DNA from: Thermothelomyces thermophilus ATCC 42464
Lineage: Eukaryota > Ascomycota > Sordariomycetes > Sordariales > Chaetomiaceae
DNA: 64,000 nt
Reading direction: 5' to 3'
Assembly: GCF_000226095.1 (NCBI RefSeq)
Contig: NC_016474.1
Span: 3,038,001 to 3,102,000 of the forward strand
In this document: piece by piece, positions 34,802-46,934 of the stretch
Layout of the letters: each line of letters begins with the position of its first letter
Numbering within the stretch: position 1 is the first letter of the stretch
Made by a program: the position numbers and the translations under genes
Notes under the pieces: generated by a model
Told to the model about the DNA's origin: nothing
Database searches by the model: none
Seen by the model: only the letters and a program-made list of their open reading frames with translations

Positions 34802-36540
34802 ATGCCGGTCGATTATAGCAAATGGGTGCGCAGAGCCTCGTTTTCTCCTCACGCCGTGTGACGAGGGAGGAGGGAGGAGGGGTAAAGCGCTCCAGCTAAC
34901 ATGTCGTCTTCTGTAGGATGCGCTCGAGCTTAGCGATGACTCGGACATCGAGGTGCATCCCAATGTCGACAAGCGGTCCTTCATCCGCGCGAAGCAGCAC
35001 CAGATCCACATGGAGCGCCAGCAGCGCAAGCGCCAGATCGAGACGCTCAAGTATGAGCGGATCATCAACGACACTCTGATGAGGCGGATCCAGGGGCTTA
35101 TCGACCGCCTGAAAGCCCATGCGTCCGAGGCAAAGTCGGGAAACCCGGGAGAGGTGGCCTTCCGGGCCGTCATGGAGTCGGCGGCCGGGCTGGACCCCAA
35201 GGACGACCAGCCGCCCCCGCGCCCGGAGGGCGTCCACGAGGCCGAGGAGCCGCAGCCGACGTATACCAAGATGATGGCCACCCTCCTGGATCAGGTCAAC
35301 AAGACGCTGGACGAGAAGAAGGTCGGACAGGATGGCCGATACGACGCCATGGTGGCCGAGATCGAGGAACACCTCAGGAAGGTCAACAACCTGCAGGAGG
35401 AGCTGATCAAGAAGCTCACCGACCTGGAGAAGCAAGAGAAGAGCAAGATCACCAGCGAGGACATCCACACGGGCTTCGACAGCTCCTTCATCAACAAGAA
35501 ACCCTCCTCCACCTCCGGCGGCTCGGGGGCTGGCAAGGGCTCCTCCTCCCAGGTCGAACTCCTCAACCCGAACTACGCCGACGCCACCTCCCTCCCCGCC
35601 GGGTCCGGGTCCGGGTCCGGCTCCGGCTCCAAATCGGGCGGCGGCGGCGACGACGACGATGAGGTCAGCGCCTCCCCGCTGGCGCGCCAGTTTGCCCAGA
35701 TCAAGGCCAGCTCGTACCGCGACTCGCACGCCTTCCTCAACGAGCACCCGGAGATCCTGACGGAGAAGGAGACGGACGGGCTGCTCGTCATGGCCTTTGA
35801 CGCGCAGCTCGAGAACCGGTCCGACTTCGCGCGCAACTGCGTGCACCAGGCGCTCCTGCTGCAGTACTGCCGCGCCCTCGGGCGCGACGGCGTCGCCCTC
35901 TTCTTCAAGCGCATCACCACGCCCGGCCACCAGGCCCAGGAGGTGTTCTACAAGGACGTGCAGGACACGTACACGCGCATCCGCAACCGCACGCGCGAGA
36001 TCCTCGCGCAGCGGGCCAAGGACGAGGCCGAGGGCAAGCAGCAAGGCGTCGAGCAGATCCAGCTGCACGCCGTCGAGCCGGGCACCGTCATCAACATCCG
36101 CATCCCCGAGGAGAACAGCGAGGACGAGGAGACGAGGAAGGGGAGGGCCATCTTTGACGGCTTCCCGGAGGATATGAAGAGAGCGCTGCAGACGGGCAAG
36201 CTGGAGGAGGTGAACAAGGTCTTGGGAGAGATGAAGGTTGAGGAGGCCGAGGAGATAGTCGGCAAGTTGGGCGAGGTGAGTTTGATTTTTTTTTTTTTCG
36301 TTTTCTTGTTCCTTGTTTTTTTTCGCATCGCCACCCACTCTCTCCCTCCCTTTCATTCGTGAAACGAGAAGCTAACTGTTGGACCAGGCTGGCATCCTGA
36401 GCCTCGAGGAGGAGATCATCGACGCGACCACCGAGGATGGCAAGGACAAGCTGAAGAAGCTGGAGGAGAGCAAGAAACTTGAGGAGAGCAAGAAGGCGGA
36501 AGAGAACAGCGAAGCCCAGTTTGCTGACGACCCGGAGTAA
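34802..36540 (+). CDS. cdc37: Hsp90 co-chaperone Cdc37
   Basis: Cdc37 delivers protein kinases to Hsp90. Exons are 34802-34825, 34917-36275 and 36388-36540, giving 511 residues. The spliced N-terminus is MPVDYSKWDALELSDDSDIE. Serines 14 and 17 match the CK2 sites that control yeast Cdc37. The kinase-binding N-domain is followed by a long coiled coil (HIHMERQQRKRQIETLKYER region). The Hsp90-binding middle domain lies around FLNEHPEILTEKETDGLLVMAF and ARNCVHQALLLQYCRALGRD, and a charged C-terminal domain ends in FADDPE. A Gly/Ser/Asp-rich insert (about residues 215-250) separates the domains. Splice sites are canonical. A strongly open antisense frame is only a by-product of codon bias. Confidence 0.96.
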
Positions 36541-37231
36541 GGATTCAATGGCGTTTATCGGAGTTTCAACATGCATCTTGTCTCTGTCGTCAATACCATC
36601 GGTCATTGATTCATCCTGCGGGTTATCCAAGGCGTGCAGCTCTGTTTTGATTCCCTGTCTTGATACTTTGTGAGTTCCAATCTCGAACCTTCCCTCCCTC
36701 CTTTCAACGCACCCGAAAGACCCCTAATTTTTCCCGTCGTTCATTCGCTTCAAGTTAGCTACCTCTCTCATCTCCGTGCCCTCCAGTCGAAGGAGGTCTG
36801 GCAATGGATGGGCTCACCAGAGCAAAGACCGAGGACCTCCGCCAGATTCCGCCAGACCACGTTCCCAACTGCCTCCCAGCCATTCCTTCTCTCTCCTTGC
36901 TGTTGTGTGCTCAAAGCAAGACCGTCTATGCTACAAGCTCAGGACCAAACTTACACTTCATTTAGCGACTCGTCCAGAGTCCCAGCTTCATTTCTACTCT
37001 CGGACATCTAGGCTCATACCGCGAGCACTTCTTCGTCTTCCCCACCACCGCATTACACATTCCACTTCTTTCGAGAGCCATTGCCGTTTTGTTAATATAC
37101 TTCGCCCTCTTTATTCTTTTTTCCCCCCTTCTTTTCTGTTTCCTTCTAGCTATACGTTCTTTCCATCCTCTTCATCCGCATCACTTAACTATCCTCCGCT
37201 CCTGGCAACTACTTCCGCCTACAGATACCCC
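36541..37231. other. Intergenic region, pyrimidine-rich
   Basis: 691 bp between cdc37 and the next gene, with long C/T-rich stretches near 37020-37200 typical of fungal promoters close to the transcription start. No gene is recognised. Confidence 0.55.
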
Positions 37232-40200
37232 ATGGCTACAACACCCAGCTTGCAAGATGCCTTGTCACATGGGGTATTGGGCGTTAAACAGCCGATCATA
37301 CACGCGACTCGACACCACTCGGAGTCTTTCGCACCAGACCAAGACCAGAGCATGCATCCACCAGGGCAGATGGTGACCGACCTTGCTCTCACCCAGGGCT
37401 TGGGTTCTGCAGTGGTCACAGCTGACGCGAAATCTCATCCAGAGTCTACTTCTTCGGAAGCCGTCTCGGAGACCGTTCGACACTCACCGAAGAAAGGCGT
37501 TGTCACTGGTGCTGACGCAACAGAAGAAGCTAAGGAGCCAGCCGCAGGGGTCGCCGCCGCTCCGGACACGGCGGAGAGCGAAGCTAGCAGGACCGAGGCA
37601 GCAGCCAACGGCTTCTCAACCACTCCTGGTTCGTGACTTTTGATGAGATATGAGCGAGAGGGGCCCTGCCATTGACCTAATCGACAGATACCGCGACGGA
37701 AACACCATGCTCAAGAAATAGTCCTGCTATCCTCCCTACCAATGGCGGAGGAGCCGACGAAGAGGAAGAAGACGACCTCGTCGCGGCCATCCGCGACCGC
37801 AAGAAGAAGGCTTCTCACACAGGCCAAGACGCCGCCAAACCGCTGCCGTCGGGTCCGCCGGGGAGATCCGCAGACGGCACCACACACACCAATGGCGAAG
37901 GCTCTCAGCGAGAGCTCTCGATTCTCGACGGCTCGGTAAACAATGTCTTGGTAACCCGGCTTGGTCTAAAGAGACCGGCCAGTGTCGTTGGAAGCAGTTT
38001 CCTCGGCAGCTACGACTACGCGGGGCGGAGGCAAGAGGCAAGGCAAATCACCGGAGCCAGAACTAGCCATGCCCCTCTCGGCGAATCCAGGGAGACCACG
38101 TCTAGAGTCTCGCGCAAAAGACCCTCTCCAGAGGTAATAGACCTCACCAGTATCTCTGACAACGAAGAAGAAGCCCCCGATCTTTTCTCGCACCGCGGGG
38201 CCAAGAAACACCGGCTGGACAAGCATGGTCGGGAGAGACAGCGTACACCAGAGCACGGAGAGTCCCAAGCTTTTGATGATGTTAAGAGAGCCGAAAAGCG
38301 CTCTTGGGAGAAGAGGAAGAAGAGAGATAAAGAGTACTCGCGGCGCAGGCGGCGCCCGGACCGGCGGGAGGGGCGAGAGAGGACGAAGCAATGGGGCCAG
38401 CAAGGTGTGGGGGAAGAAGAGGCTTGGTTAGAAATCATCCGCGGCATCCAGCAGGTGTCTGGTCAACCGCCTCCCCGAGAACACCTCGGGGAACCTAGCC
38501 GCCAATCAAACCTCCGTAGTGCTCAGCCGACCAACGAACTACAGCACGGCCAGCAGCCGAGACGACAGCCTCGCCAGGATGCCTGCCAGTCCGGTATGCG
38601 CCCAGACCAGGGATCCCGTACCGTACCGCAGCCCAGTCAGGGGGTTCAACATCAGATAAGCGTCCCAAGTCCAGCCACGCGCCCTCCGAGTCAGGGGTTG
38701 CTCCAGGAGTCGAGTTCGCCGCTTGGTCTCGAACTAAGTCTTCGGCCGGGGAGCAGTCCCAACCAGGCACAGCTGCATAATCAAAGGATCATAGACGCCA
38801 TCAAGAATCGTCGGCCTGGGACTGCGGGCGACAACGAGAGCACAAGGCTTCAAGATGATTCGCTAGGTCGGAAACCCGCGGTGAGCGATGGTCCTCTATC
38901 CACAACCACTTACCCAGAGGATGATGCTGCGCTCTTCCAGACGCTAGCGGCCAAGGTGCCTGAAAAACGGACCGCCCAGTTCGTGACGGGCCTGCCAAAC
39001 GGCGACGTGCGTCTTGGCCGGAATAGCCTCCAAAGGGTGGGTCGAGGAGCCGGGCTTCCAGGGGCACAACGGCAAGCAGGCAGTCTTTCGCGGCGGGCGC
39101 CTCCCGAATCAGCCCTCAGTCGCCGGCTAACCCAGCGCCCAAACCTTCTCCTGCCACCGGACGGCAAAAGTAGCCGTCAGGCCAGTCGGCTTCCCCAGTG
39201 CCGAAATATCTTTCAGCCCAGGCAGCCCCAACAACCGTCCCGTTCCGCCGCTCGGCCGTGTACCGAGATCTCCACAGACCAGGACATCGTCTCGCCACCG
39301 CCGCCGGCTGCCTCCTCTCGCGTTCCGTCGGCTGTCTCGCAGCCCCAGAACGCCGGCTACCACCCGCTGCTGCCCCCGAGCCGCGCTCGTGAACGACAGC
39401 AGCAGCAGCAGCAGCAAGTGACGGCGCCCACTTTTCACTACGAGCCCGGTGCCCACCCCGCGCGGCCGCCGCGTGAGACGGTCCCGGCCGCCGAAGCCCT
39501 GGGGCCAGACAGGACGGTGGTCCAGTACGTCGTCTATCGCACCCCACGCTTTAACCCTCCGGCCAACCTACGGAAGAGGGGGACAACTGGAGGAACAAGG
39601 GGGGGAGGAAGAGACCCAGGCGGGGAGGAAGAAGAAGAGGAGGAGGAGGAGGAGGAGGAGGACAATGATGAGGAGATGCTCCGAAGGCTGCGGCAGCGCA
39701 GGGCGGTGCGGTGCAGCGAGCACTGCTCGGTGCAGGCGGCCAACGCGCAGGCCGCGGGACGGCTCGACCGCCCCCGCAAGGGCGTCGTCGGCAAGAGCTG
39801 GGCCATGGTCCGCTCCTCTTTCTCCTTCTCTTCCTCCTCCCCCTCCTCCTCCTCCTCCTCATCATCATCTCCACCTTTCTCCACCGCTAATTCTGTGGCT
39901 GCTGCTGCGCCAGGTTCGGGCCTTGTCCCACCGGAGCAAGCGGCGGGAGGGGCAGGAGAAGAAAGAGACGAAGGGGTGCTCCTGTACGAAGGGCGCGTGA
40001 GCTACGCCAGCGGGGAGGTGCAGTTTTTCTGGGTGGGCGAGGAGGTCCGCGACATCGGCGGCGGCGGCGGCTTGACGGGCGGGCTCGGGCGGGTGCGTGT
40101 GGACCGGGAGGCGGCGGCCGTGTATGCGCGGAAGCGGTTCGACGTCTGGTCGAGGGTGGTGTATCTCGGGAAGAGGGGGGAGGAGCAGGCGGGGTCGGGC

Positions 40201-40941
40201 CAGAGGCAGGGGCAAGGGCACGGGCACGGGCAAGGACAGGGGCAGAAGCTTGTTTTCGAGTGTGCTGGCAATGAGGATGGTGAAGGAGGTGGTGAAAAGG
40301 CGAGTGGGACGTCCGCTGGAGGGAATAATATGGAGGGTACGGAGAAGGAAGGGGAAAGGGGGAGCGTGGCGGACGCGGCTACTGCTGGCAATGACGACGA
40401 CGATAACGACAACAACAACACCGAGCCCGACCGTGCCCGCCGCTCCTCTAGCGTCTCGAGCACGGCGACCGTCACCTTCACCCCCTACGCAACCCCGCTG
40501 GACCTCGTCGAGATGGAGACCCGCCTTGAGGGGAGCTACACAATGCTGCACCTAGCCAACCGGGCGGCGCTGGCCGCCTTCCTGGAGCTCGCCCGGCCGC
40601 GGAACCGGGGGATCGACGACCATCACCACTACCAGCACTCGGTCCGGCCCGAGATGGCGGCACGCTTCAAGGAACACGGTCTCGGAACGCCCGGGTGCGC
40701 CAGCACGGCCGAGCTCGTGTTCGAACCGCCCGCATGGCGGCCCTTTCGGTGGGGATTCCTGAAGCTAGTGGTGGAGGTGGTGCAGAGCGAGCTTCGCGGG
40801 CCGGTAGACATCGGGGACATGGTCGTCGAGGGGGACGTGAACGCGCGCGAGCCAGGGGTGGCCGGCGAGGTCGACGCTCCAGCGGTGGCGTGCCAGGTAG
40901 AGGAGGAGTCGGAGGAAGGGAAAGGCAGCGAAGAAGAATGA
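37232..40941 (+). CDS. Large disordered protein of unknown function
   Basis: I do not recognise this gene. Exons 37232-37628 and 37688-40941 (donor GTTCGT, acceptor GACAG) give 1216 residues starting MATTPSLQDALSHGVLG. Most of the chain is predicted disordered: an acidic patch DEEEEDDLVAAIRDRKKK, Arg/Lys-rich segments, and long Pro/Gln/Ser/Arg-rich tracts with glutamine, glutamate and serine runs. The sequence PEVIDLTSISDNEEE resembles a SUMO-interacting motif followed by acidic residues. The last 330 residues look more ordered, with hydrophobic blocks such as VQFFWVGEEV and TPLDLVEMETRLEG, plus FRWGFLKLVVEVVQSEL, and could be a conserved domain split by low-complexity inserts. GC content and simple repeats are high at 39600-40400. 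A nuclear role is only a guess from the basic patches and SUMO-like motif. Confidence 0.78.
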
Positions 40942-41934
40942 CGGCGGTCATATACCTACCACCTAGGCAAACATGGGTAGATCAAGGGCGGGTATAGATT
41001 CAGGAACGGTCCATGTGTTGAATGATATATCGGGCTAAGTGAAATCGGACAGCCAACACCTTGTATATAGCTTATTCGAGACAAGACAAGAAAAAGAACA
41101 AAAAGTAGGGAATACAAAAGAATGATAAAACGTTGAGAAAAGCGGGGGGGGGGGGGGGGGAAGGAGTAACGAAGGGTCTGGCTAATATTGGTTGTCGAGC
41201 TCAATTCCTCTCGCTCTCTGCTCCTTCTTCTCGGGAGCAAGAGCGACAGCAGCGCTGGATTCAGGGGCAACGCGTTGAATGCCCGAGGGTAAACAAGAAG
41301 ATTGAACCGGAAACGGCCAGGTAAATGAGTAGTTAACTAATCGGGGGAAGCGCAATTGTGACGGGACGCATTCATTCAGAGCATCGCAGGCAGCGAAGGC
41401 AAGATTCAGTGTACCGAAGTACTCTGACCAAGGCAACAACAAGGAAAATGGCAGCCCTGCAGTCATTTGTTCCTGGGGTCCAGAGGCGTGTGGGGCCGGT
41501 CTGTGAGAAGACGGCCCAGCCCAGCGAGGATTGGCGCCCATCCCCGCAGGTGGGGTCGCTCGAAATTGGAACCTTCCGCTGCATCTGTGCGTGTTGAGAG
41601 CGGCCCAGACGTCATCGAGCAGCCAACCGAACGGGTGAAAATGGAGAGCGCCGATGGATGAATCCTCGATTGCTTCTTAGGGTAGCCCACCAATTCAACC
41701 CGGAAAGTGTGCGGCAGCGAGCCCGACGACGGAGTGCAGACGCACAAACACCTCGACGACCGATACAACTGCCAGCGCTTTTTACTTAGCGTACAATCCA
41801 AATGGCATGGTAACACAGCGTTGTTGGTTTGACATAACGTACCGAGTACCGTCGGTCCCTTGCGTCTGCCACCATTACCACCAACAACCAGCAGCACAAG
41901 CCGTTTCACCTCCCCCACTCCTTGGCTCTCCGCA
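40942..41934. other. Intergenic region with G17 tract
   Basis: 993 bp with a 17-nt G run at 41144-41160. It serves as the 3' flank of the large unknown gene and the 5' flank of the rmd1-like gene. No gene is recognised. Confidence 0.55.
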
Positions 41935-43808
41935 ATGGCCGAAACGTCTTCGGCATCCGAGAGCACGCCGCTCCTCCCGTCCGATGCGTCGTCTCCCGAG
42001 TCCCTCCGGCCATCTAAGCCCCCGCGAACCGTCACTTTCAATCCAAACCCCGTCAGCAAGACCATCGAGCCAGAAGCTGCCTACCAACATGCCCGATCGT
42101 CGCAATCACGGCGCCCGTTCGCGTCTCCTGCGAGCCCCTCCGCTATCAGCGTCGGCGGCTTGGGCGGTGGTCCGCCCATGCTCTCGGCCCTGAACAACAA
42201 ACTCCTCCGTCGCAATAGCCACGGCGGCGTCCCTGGCGGCCACTCCGGCGGCCACTCCGTCAGCTTGCCGCTGGTTGCCACCGCCGGCGCCGGGATGCCC
42301 AAGATCGGCCCGCAGCGCAGCACCAAGAACGCCCAGAAGCTCAAACTCCTGCCGAACCCGGAGCTGGAAGCCGACGTTGACGACGAGATCGGCCGTGATG
42401 TCTACTCGCAATACACCCGCATCAAGGACCCTTCGGCCCGCCGCGATGCTGCCCGTCTCGGCAAGGCCGACCGCGACCGGCTACCGCGTGTCACCGCCTA
42501 CTGCACCGCCAACCGATACCAGATGGACGGCCTGCAGCGCTTCCTCAAGGGGAGAGGGAAGACGAGAGGGGCGAACCCCAAGCTGATCGACGAGTGCATC
42601 TACACGCCCTACAGCTACAGCTCCAAGCAGGTACAGACGGCGCGCCAGGAGAGCCTGGCCGAGACGCGCTCCAGCCCGGGACGGAGACACTCGACCGGAA
42701 ACCTCCTCGAAGGTCTCGCCGAGTCTAGCCGCCCGGCCCTTGGCAACGGTCTTTCCGAGGGCCGAGAAACCACCGGCGACGTCCTTGACCAGCAGATCTC
42801 TGGCGATGGCCTGGACAGCGAGGTTCTCGACTTCGACATCAACGTGCACACGCCCGAGGTGTTCCTCTTCGAGTACGGCGTGGTAGTAATATGGGGCATG
42901 TCGGCCGCCCAGGAGCAGCGCTTCCTTAAGGAGATATCCAAGTTCGAGGTCGAGAAGCTCGGTCCGGACGACGTCGAGACGGAAAAGTTCAACTTTTACT
43001 ACACCCACGAGTACCAGGCCCGCATCTACAACGACTTCATCGCCCTGCGCGACAAGAACAACTACATGACCAAGCTGGCCATTTCCCACGCCCTGGCCCA
43101 GAGCGTAAAGGTGAGATTTCTCTTCCTGGACTAGATAACCCCCATTGCTGCTGCTACCTTGAAGAGGATATATACTCCCTCTCCTCAGATAATCGTAGAG
43201 GAAGAGAATGAAATTAATTCGTCTTGTTCGGTTCCTAGACGTCTCTCTTCGAGGAGCTCATAGCCTCCACCATCGACGAGTGCAAAAACATACCGGCGCA
43301 GCTCGCCCTGACGGGCAAGATCGCCCTCTCGCGCGCCGAGATCAACATGCAGATCGGCGAGCTCTTCATCCTGCGCATCAGCATCCACCTCAACGGCTCC
43401 GTCCTCGACACACCGGAGCTCTTCTGGGTCGAACCCCAGCTCGAGCCCGTCTACCAGGCCGTCCGGAGCTACCTCGAGATGGACCAGCGCGTCGGCCTGC
43501 TGACGGAGCGCCTCGACGTCATCGCTGATCTGCTGGCCGTCCTCAAGGAGCAGCTCAGTCATGGGCACGGCGAGAAACTGGAGTGGATTGGTATGTTTTC
43601 TGCTCTCGTCTTTCTTTCCTTCTTCTTCTTCTTTTCTTCTCTTGTCTTGTAATTTTTCAGCCTGTTCCTTCCCTCGCGAGAATGGAGAGAAGCAAAAACT
43701 GCGGTACTGACCTGACCGTAATTACCTTTTCCAGTCATTGTTCTCATCGCTGCCGAGATTGTCGTCGCCATCGTAAATATCATAGTCGATTTATGGGTGG
43801 GCGTCTGA
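41935..43808 (+). CDS. Rmd1-like DUF155 membrane protein
   Basis: This belongs to the DUF155 family (yeast Rmd1/Rmd8, fission yeast Sif2/Sif3, mitochondrial RMND1); biochemical activity is unknown, and yeast mutants are affected in meiotic nuclear division. Exons are 41935-43110, 43239-43590 and 43735-43808, giving 533 residues. The N-terminal 150 residues are Ser/Pro-rich and disordered. The DUF155 core begins near PRVTAYCTANRYQMDGL and continues with VFLFEYGVVVIWGMSAAQEQRFL, EKFNFYYTHEY and QIGELFILRISIHLNGSVLD. The 24-codon last exon encodes a hydrophobic tail (IVLIAAEIVVAIVNIIVDLW), a single C-terminal membrane anchor typical of the family. Splice sites are canonical (GTGAGA...CCTAG, GTATGT...TCCAG). 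Whether it is the Rmd1 or Rmd8 paralogue cannot be settled. Confidence 0.92.
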
Positions 43809-44695
43809 CACGTTAATCCTTAACGCTGGCTTCTTCTCGGTTCTGAGGGCGGGTGAGGTCCATCCCACCCACCGATCTTTGTCTTCCAAATGCTGGTGCG
43901 GACAACCTTTTTGGAGTTTGGGGAAGGTATAGGCTGGCGTTCTGGTTCGGGAGAGTTCTAGTCGTTTGAGTTTGGTCCGACCTTAGAAGGGGGAATCACC
44001 TCGCGAGGAGCCGCGTAGGCCTGTCTGCGAGCGTAGAGTCTCTGTACTACTATTTGTATGTGTAATGTACAAGCACGGATATTTTTGGATTGCGGGTTAG
44101 AGAAGGAGCTTCAGTAATGAAGGGCTGTATCCGGGGTGAATATGGGACAATAGATGCCAGAGCTAGCTCTCTCTCTGTTCACTCAAGGAGCGCTGCTTGA
44201 TCAACCTGGAAAATTGGGCATATGGCAATTTCTTTTTTTTTTTTTCTTTTTTTTTGGAAGAATTTTCGGGTGACGCAGAGAAATCACCTTCGGTTCGGGA
44301 TCATCCGTACTCTTGTAATACCAAAGATCAAGCAAATTCATCAAGCATACCCCCCGCCCCTTCTGGAAAGCAAAGTTGACGAGTACAAATACCCAGAACA
44401 TGTCGATTCAATCTTGGGGGAAGAGCCCCAGCCGTCCCATGAAGAAGCAAGTCAGAAAGAAAGGGGGGGGAAAAGCGCCAGTACATTAGCCATCTTACGT
44501 GACCACGTCTTGACCCCCCTGTGTACAGTCCCAAATCCACCCTAGCAGGATCGATCCGACATCAAAAACAATCAGGCGACGACACAACCCCCTCGAACAA
44601 ACCTAGGCGCGCCCGGGGAGGGAAAAAAAAAGATGATGAAATCAGAGACAGAAACGGTTTGCATTAATCATCTGCCGCCTCCACGGCCGGACTAA
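43809..44695. other. Intergenic region, convergent 3' ends
   Basis: 887 bp with T-rich tracts (44230-44254) and no recognised gene. It lies between the stop of the rmd1-like gene and the end of the open frame behind the HMG-box gene. Confidence 0.55.
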
Positions 44696-45160
44696 TTAAT
44701 AGCGCCAGCCACCGCCCGGATGAAAAGGTCCGCGGAATCCCGTCGACCCCCAGTCGCCGCCACCGCTGCCGAACCCGGAACGTTCAGCCGGCTCGCGAGT
44801 CCCCGGCTCTCGTGCATCGTGTTCAGCACGGGAGGCGTACGCGTAGGGAAAGCCTTGGCGAGGAGGAGGAGGAGGGAACGAGCCGGGGTCCGGGTAGGTT
44901 GGGTAGCCCTCTGAGCCCCGGGCCCGAGGGAAGCTACCGGGCCGATGTTGGTGGTAGAGAGATATGGCGTAGCCCGCGTAACCGTGCTGCCAACGGGGAG
45001 GCCCCCGGTGATCCGAATAAGGGCCCCTCAACGCCTGCCCGTGTCCTGCCCCTCTATGACTCCCAGCATGGCCGGCCCACCCCCCGTACCCCTGAATCTG
45101 ACGGGCGGACTCTGGAGGGCCCTGCTGCTCACGCGCAGCGTGGTGATAGCCCCAGTAACG
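44696..45160 (-). other. In-frame open extension behind the HMG-box stop codon
   Basis: Directly after the TAG at 45163-45161 the same frame continues for 154 sense codons to a TAA. The encoded tail is Gly/Tyr/Pro/Arg-rich (it starts RYWGYHHAAREQQGPPESAR and ends PGGGWRY), a plausible disordered C-terminus. No good splice donor lies upstream that would remove the TAG. Options are a stop-gain in a longer ancestral gene, translational readthrough, or one wrong base. Confidence 0.5.
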
Positions 45161-46376
45161 CTACTCCTCGGGTTTCTCGCCCTGTGTCTCCTGATCCGTG
45201 TCATAATTCGTCATCTCGACGTCCTCCTGCTCCTGTTGCTGCTTCTCTTGCTGCTGTTGCTGTCGCGGTGACGACGACGACGACTGCTTCTGGGACGCTT
45301 CCTCCTCCTTCGCCCCGGCCGCCGGCCGGTCCGGTTCTGTCGACTCGGCCTTGTCGTTGCTGCTCTCCTGCGCCTTGGCGCTGGCAGCTTCGGATCCCTC
45401 CTTCGCCTTGGCGTCGTCGTCGTACGCGTCCTTCTGCTTCTTGTACTCGGCCATCTGGTGATCGGCACGCGCCCGGTACTCCTCGCGCTGGCTGTCGGAT
45501 AGTTCCTTCCAGCCGCTGGAGAGCATCTCCTCCACGTCGTCGCCCGGCTTGGCCTTCTCTTGGAGGGACGGGCGGTTCTCATCGCAGTACAGGTCAAACG
45601 CGGAGCCGGGCATCTTGGGCGCGCCCTTGTGCGCACCGTTGGTCTTGCTTCCCTCGCCCTGCCGCGCGGTGGAGAGGGCGTCCAACTTGGGTGACTGGAG
45701 TAGGCGGTTCTGGCTGATGAAGGTCGTCGAGCCGGGTGTGGCGGCGTTTACCGAGGTGGCAGCATCGAGGTTGGCGGGAAACGCGGAGGGCTTGCGGTGG
45801 CCGCGCTTGATGCGCAACGGCTTGTCCTTGGGCTGTGATGGCGGAGAGGGTATGGCGTCAATGATTGTTGTCCGCGCGGGAGGGGAATGTGTTTGACCGT
45901 GGCCAGCGTCCCGGTTGTCCGGCAGGGAACTTACCGTCGGCGGAGGGCTGGGGCTACCGTCTGAATCCTCTACGTTCGTGCTCGTCCGCCTGGCCAGCTG
46001 TTCGAGCAGGAAGGCCCGTTCGAGCCGCATCTTCTCGACCTGCCGCTTGAGGCGCGCGAGACGCAACCTGGCAGCGTCATTGGCCTCTTCCACCTCGTTC
46101 GTTCGCTGCTTCAGCTGGATGCACTTTCGGCGGTAGGCTTCCTCCACCGAGGGTGGGAGCGCAGGCGGGACCGACGAAGCTGCGGAGAGAGGTACGGTCA
46201 GCGGGTTATTATTCATTGGCAAACATTGCGATCCACATGACGAAACAAATGTCAGAAATGGATTGTGGAAGCAGCCCCATCAATGACTTCCGAAAGGAAG
46301 TAAGTTTGATTTTTTTGATTTTTTTTTTTTTTTTGGCCAAGAGAGCATTGCTGGCTTCGAACATACCAGGCGCCAT
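45161..46376 (-). CDS. HMG-box protein (Nhp10-like candidate)
   Basis: Exons are 46376-46367 (10 nt) and 46179-45161, giving 342 residues starting MAPASSVPPALPPSVEEAYR. A basic coiled coil at about residues 14-55 (VEEANDAARLRLARLKRQ) is followed by a Pro/Ser-rich linker. A single HMG box starts at about residue 185 (MPGSAFDLYCDENRPSL, then GWKELSDSQREEYRARAD). The tail is acidic and Gln/Ser-rich. A coiled coil followed by one HMG box resembles Nhp10 of the INO80 complex, but this is a tentative link. The 187-nt intron is framed by GTATGT and CCGCAG and contains a 16-nt A run. After the TAG stop the same frame stays open for 154 more codons (see the separate entry). The gene is divergent from cct8. 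Confidence 0.82.
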
Positions 46377-46934
46377 GTTTGTCTTGGAAGCGTTCTCTGG
46401 AGTAGCGGTTATACCGAAAACCGATCGGTCTGCAAATGGAGCGGGTATCGAGGGAGAGGCTACAAGTAAGTTGGCGTGCGGAAATTGGCTTGATTCAGAG
46501 GTGTGTCGCGAGATAAAAACAAAAAGAAAAAAAGGAAATGGATGGAAATTGCGCTCGGCGTTCGTTCAAACTCTCGCGTTGGGAGTCGCGAGTTCGTTCC
46601 GGAGAAACACTTGGATGGCGCTGCGCGCAACAAGGCTGACAACGCCCCAAGACCGGGCCACTGCTGGCCTTCCTTGCGCTGAACAGAGAGGAACAGGGGG
46701 GGAGGGGGCCGCCTGAATGCGGGTCCGGTCCTCCCACTCATTGGATCCCGGTAGGTTCTGCGGGGCCAAAAGGCTGCAGCGGGTTGACTTCGATTTGCTT
46801 CACCAACTTTTTTTATGGACCTGCTCCAGAGTGGGCAGCAGCGGGAAGCTCGAGTTAGCAGGTTGACTTTGGTGAGACGGTGACACTTCCGCCAAACCAG
46901 CCCCCACGAGTTGCCTCCAAAACCACCCGCCATC
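46377..46934. other. Divergent promoter region HMG-box gene / cct8
   Basis: 558 bp shared upstream region. No perfect heat-shock element was found; TTCCGGAGAA at about 46599-46608 is only a partial match. No gene is recognised. Confidence 0.55.

Noticed and set aside
34896-36356. 486-codon open frame antisense to cdc37
   Set aside because: It mirrors the cdc37 exons and follows from GC-rich codon bias; composition is Leu/Val/Asp repeats with no domain.
45161-45260. Intron ending at the TAG of the HMG-box gene
   Set aside because: The only possible donors are GTCGAG or GTCACC, there is no pyrimidine tract, and the exon sequence before the stop looks like normal acidic tail.
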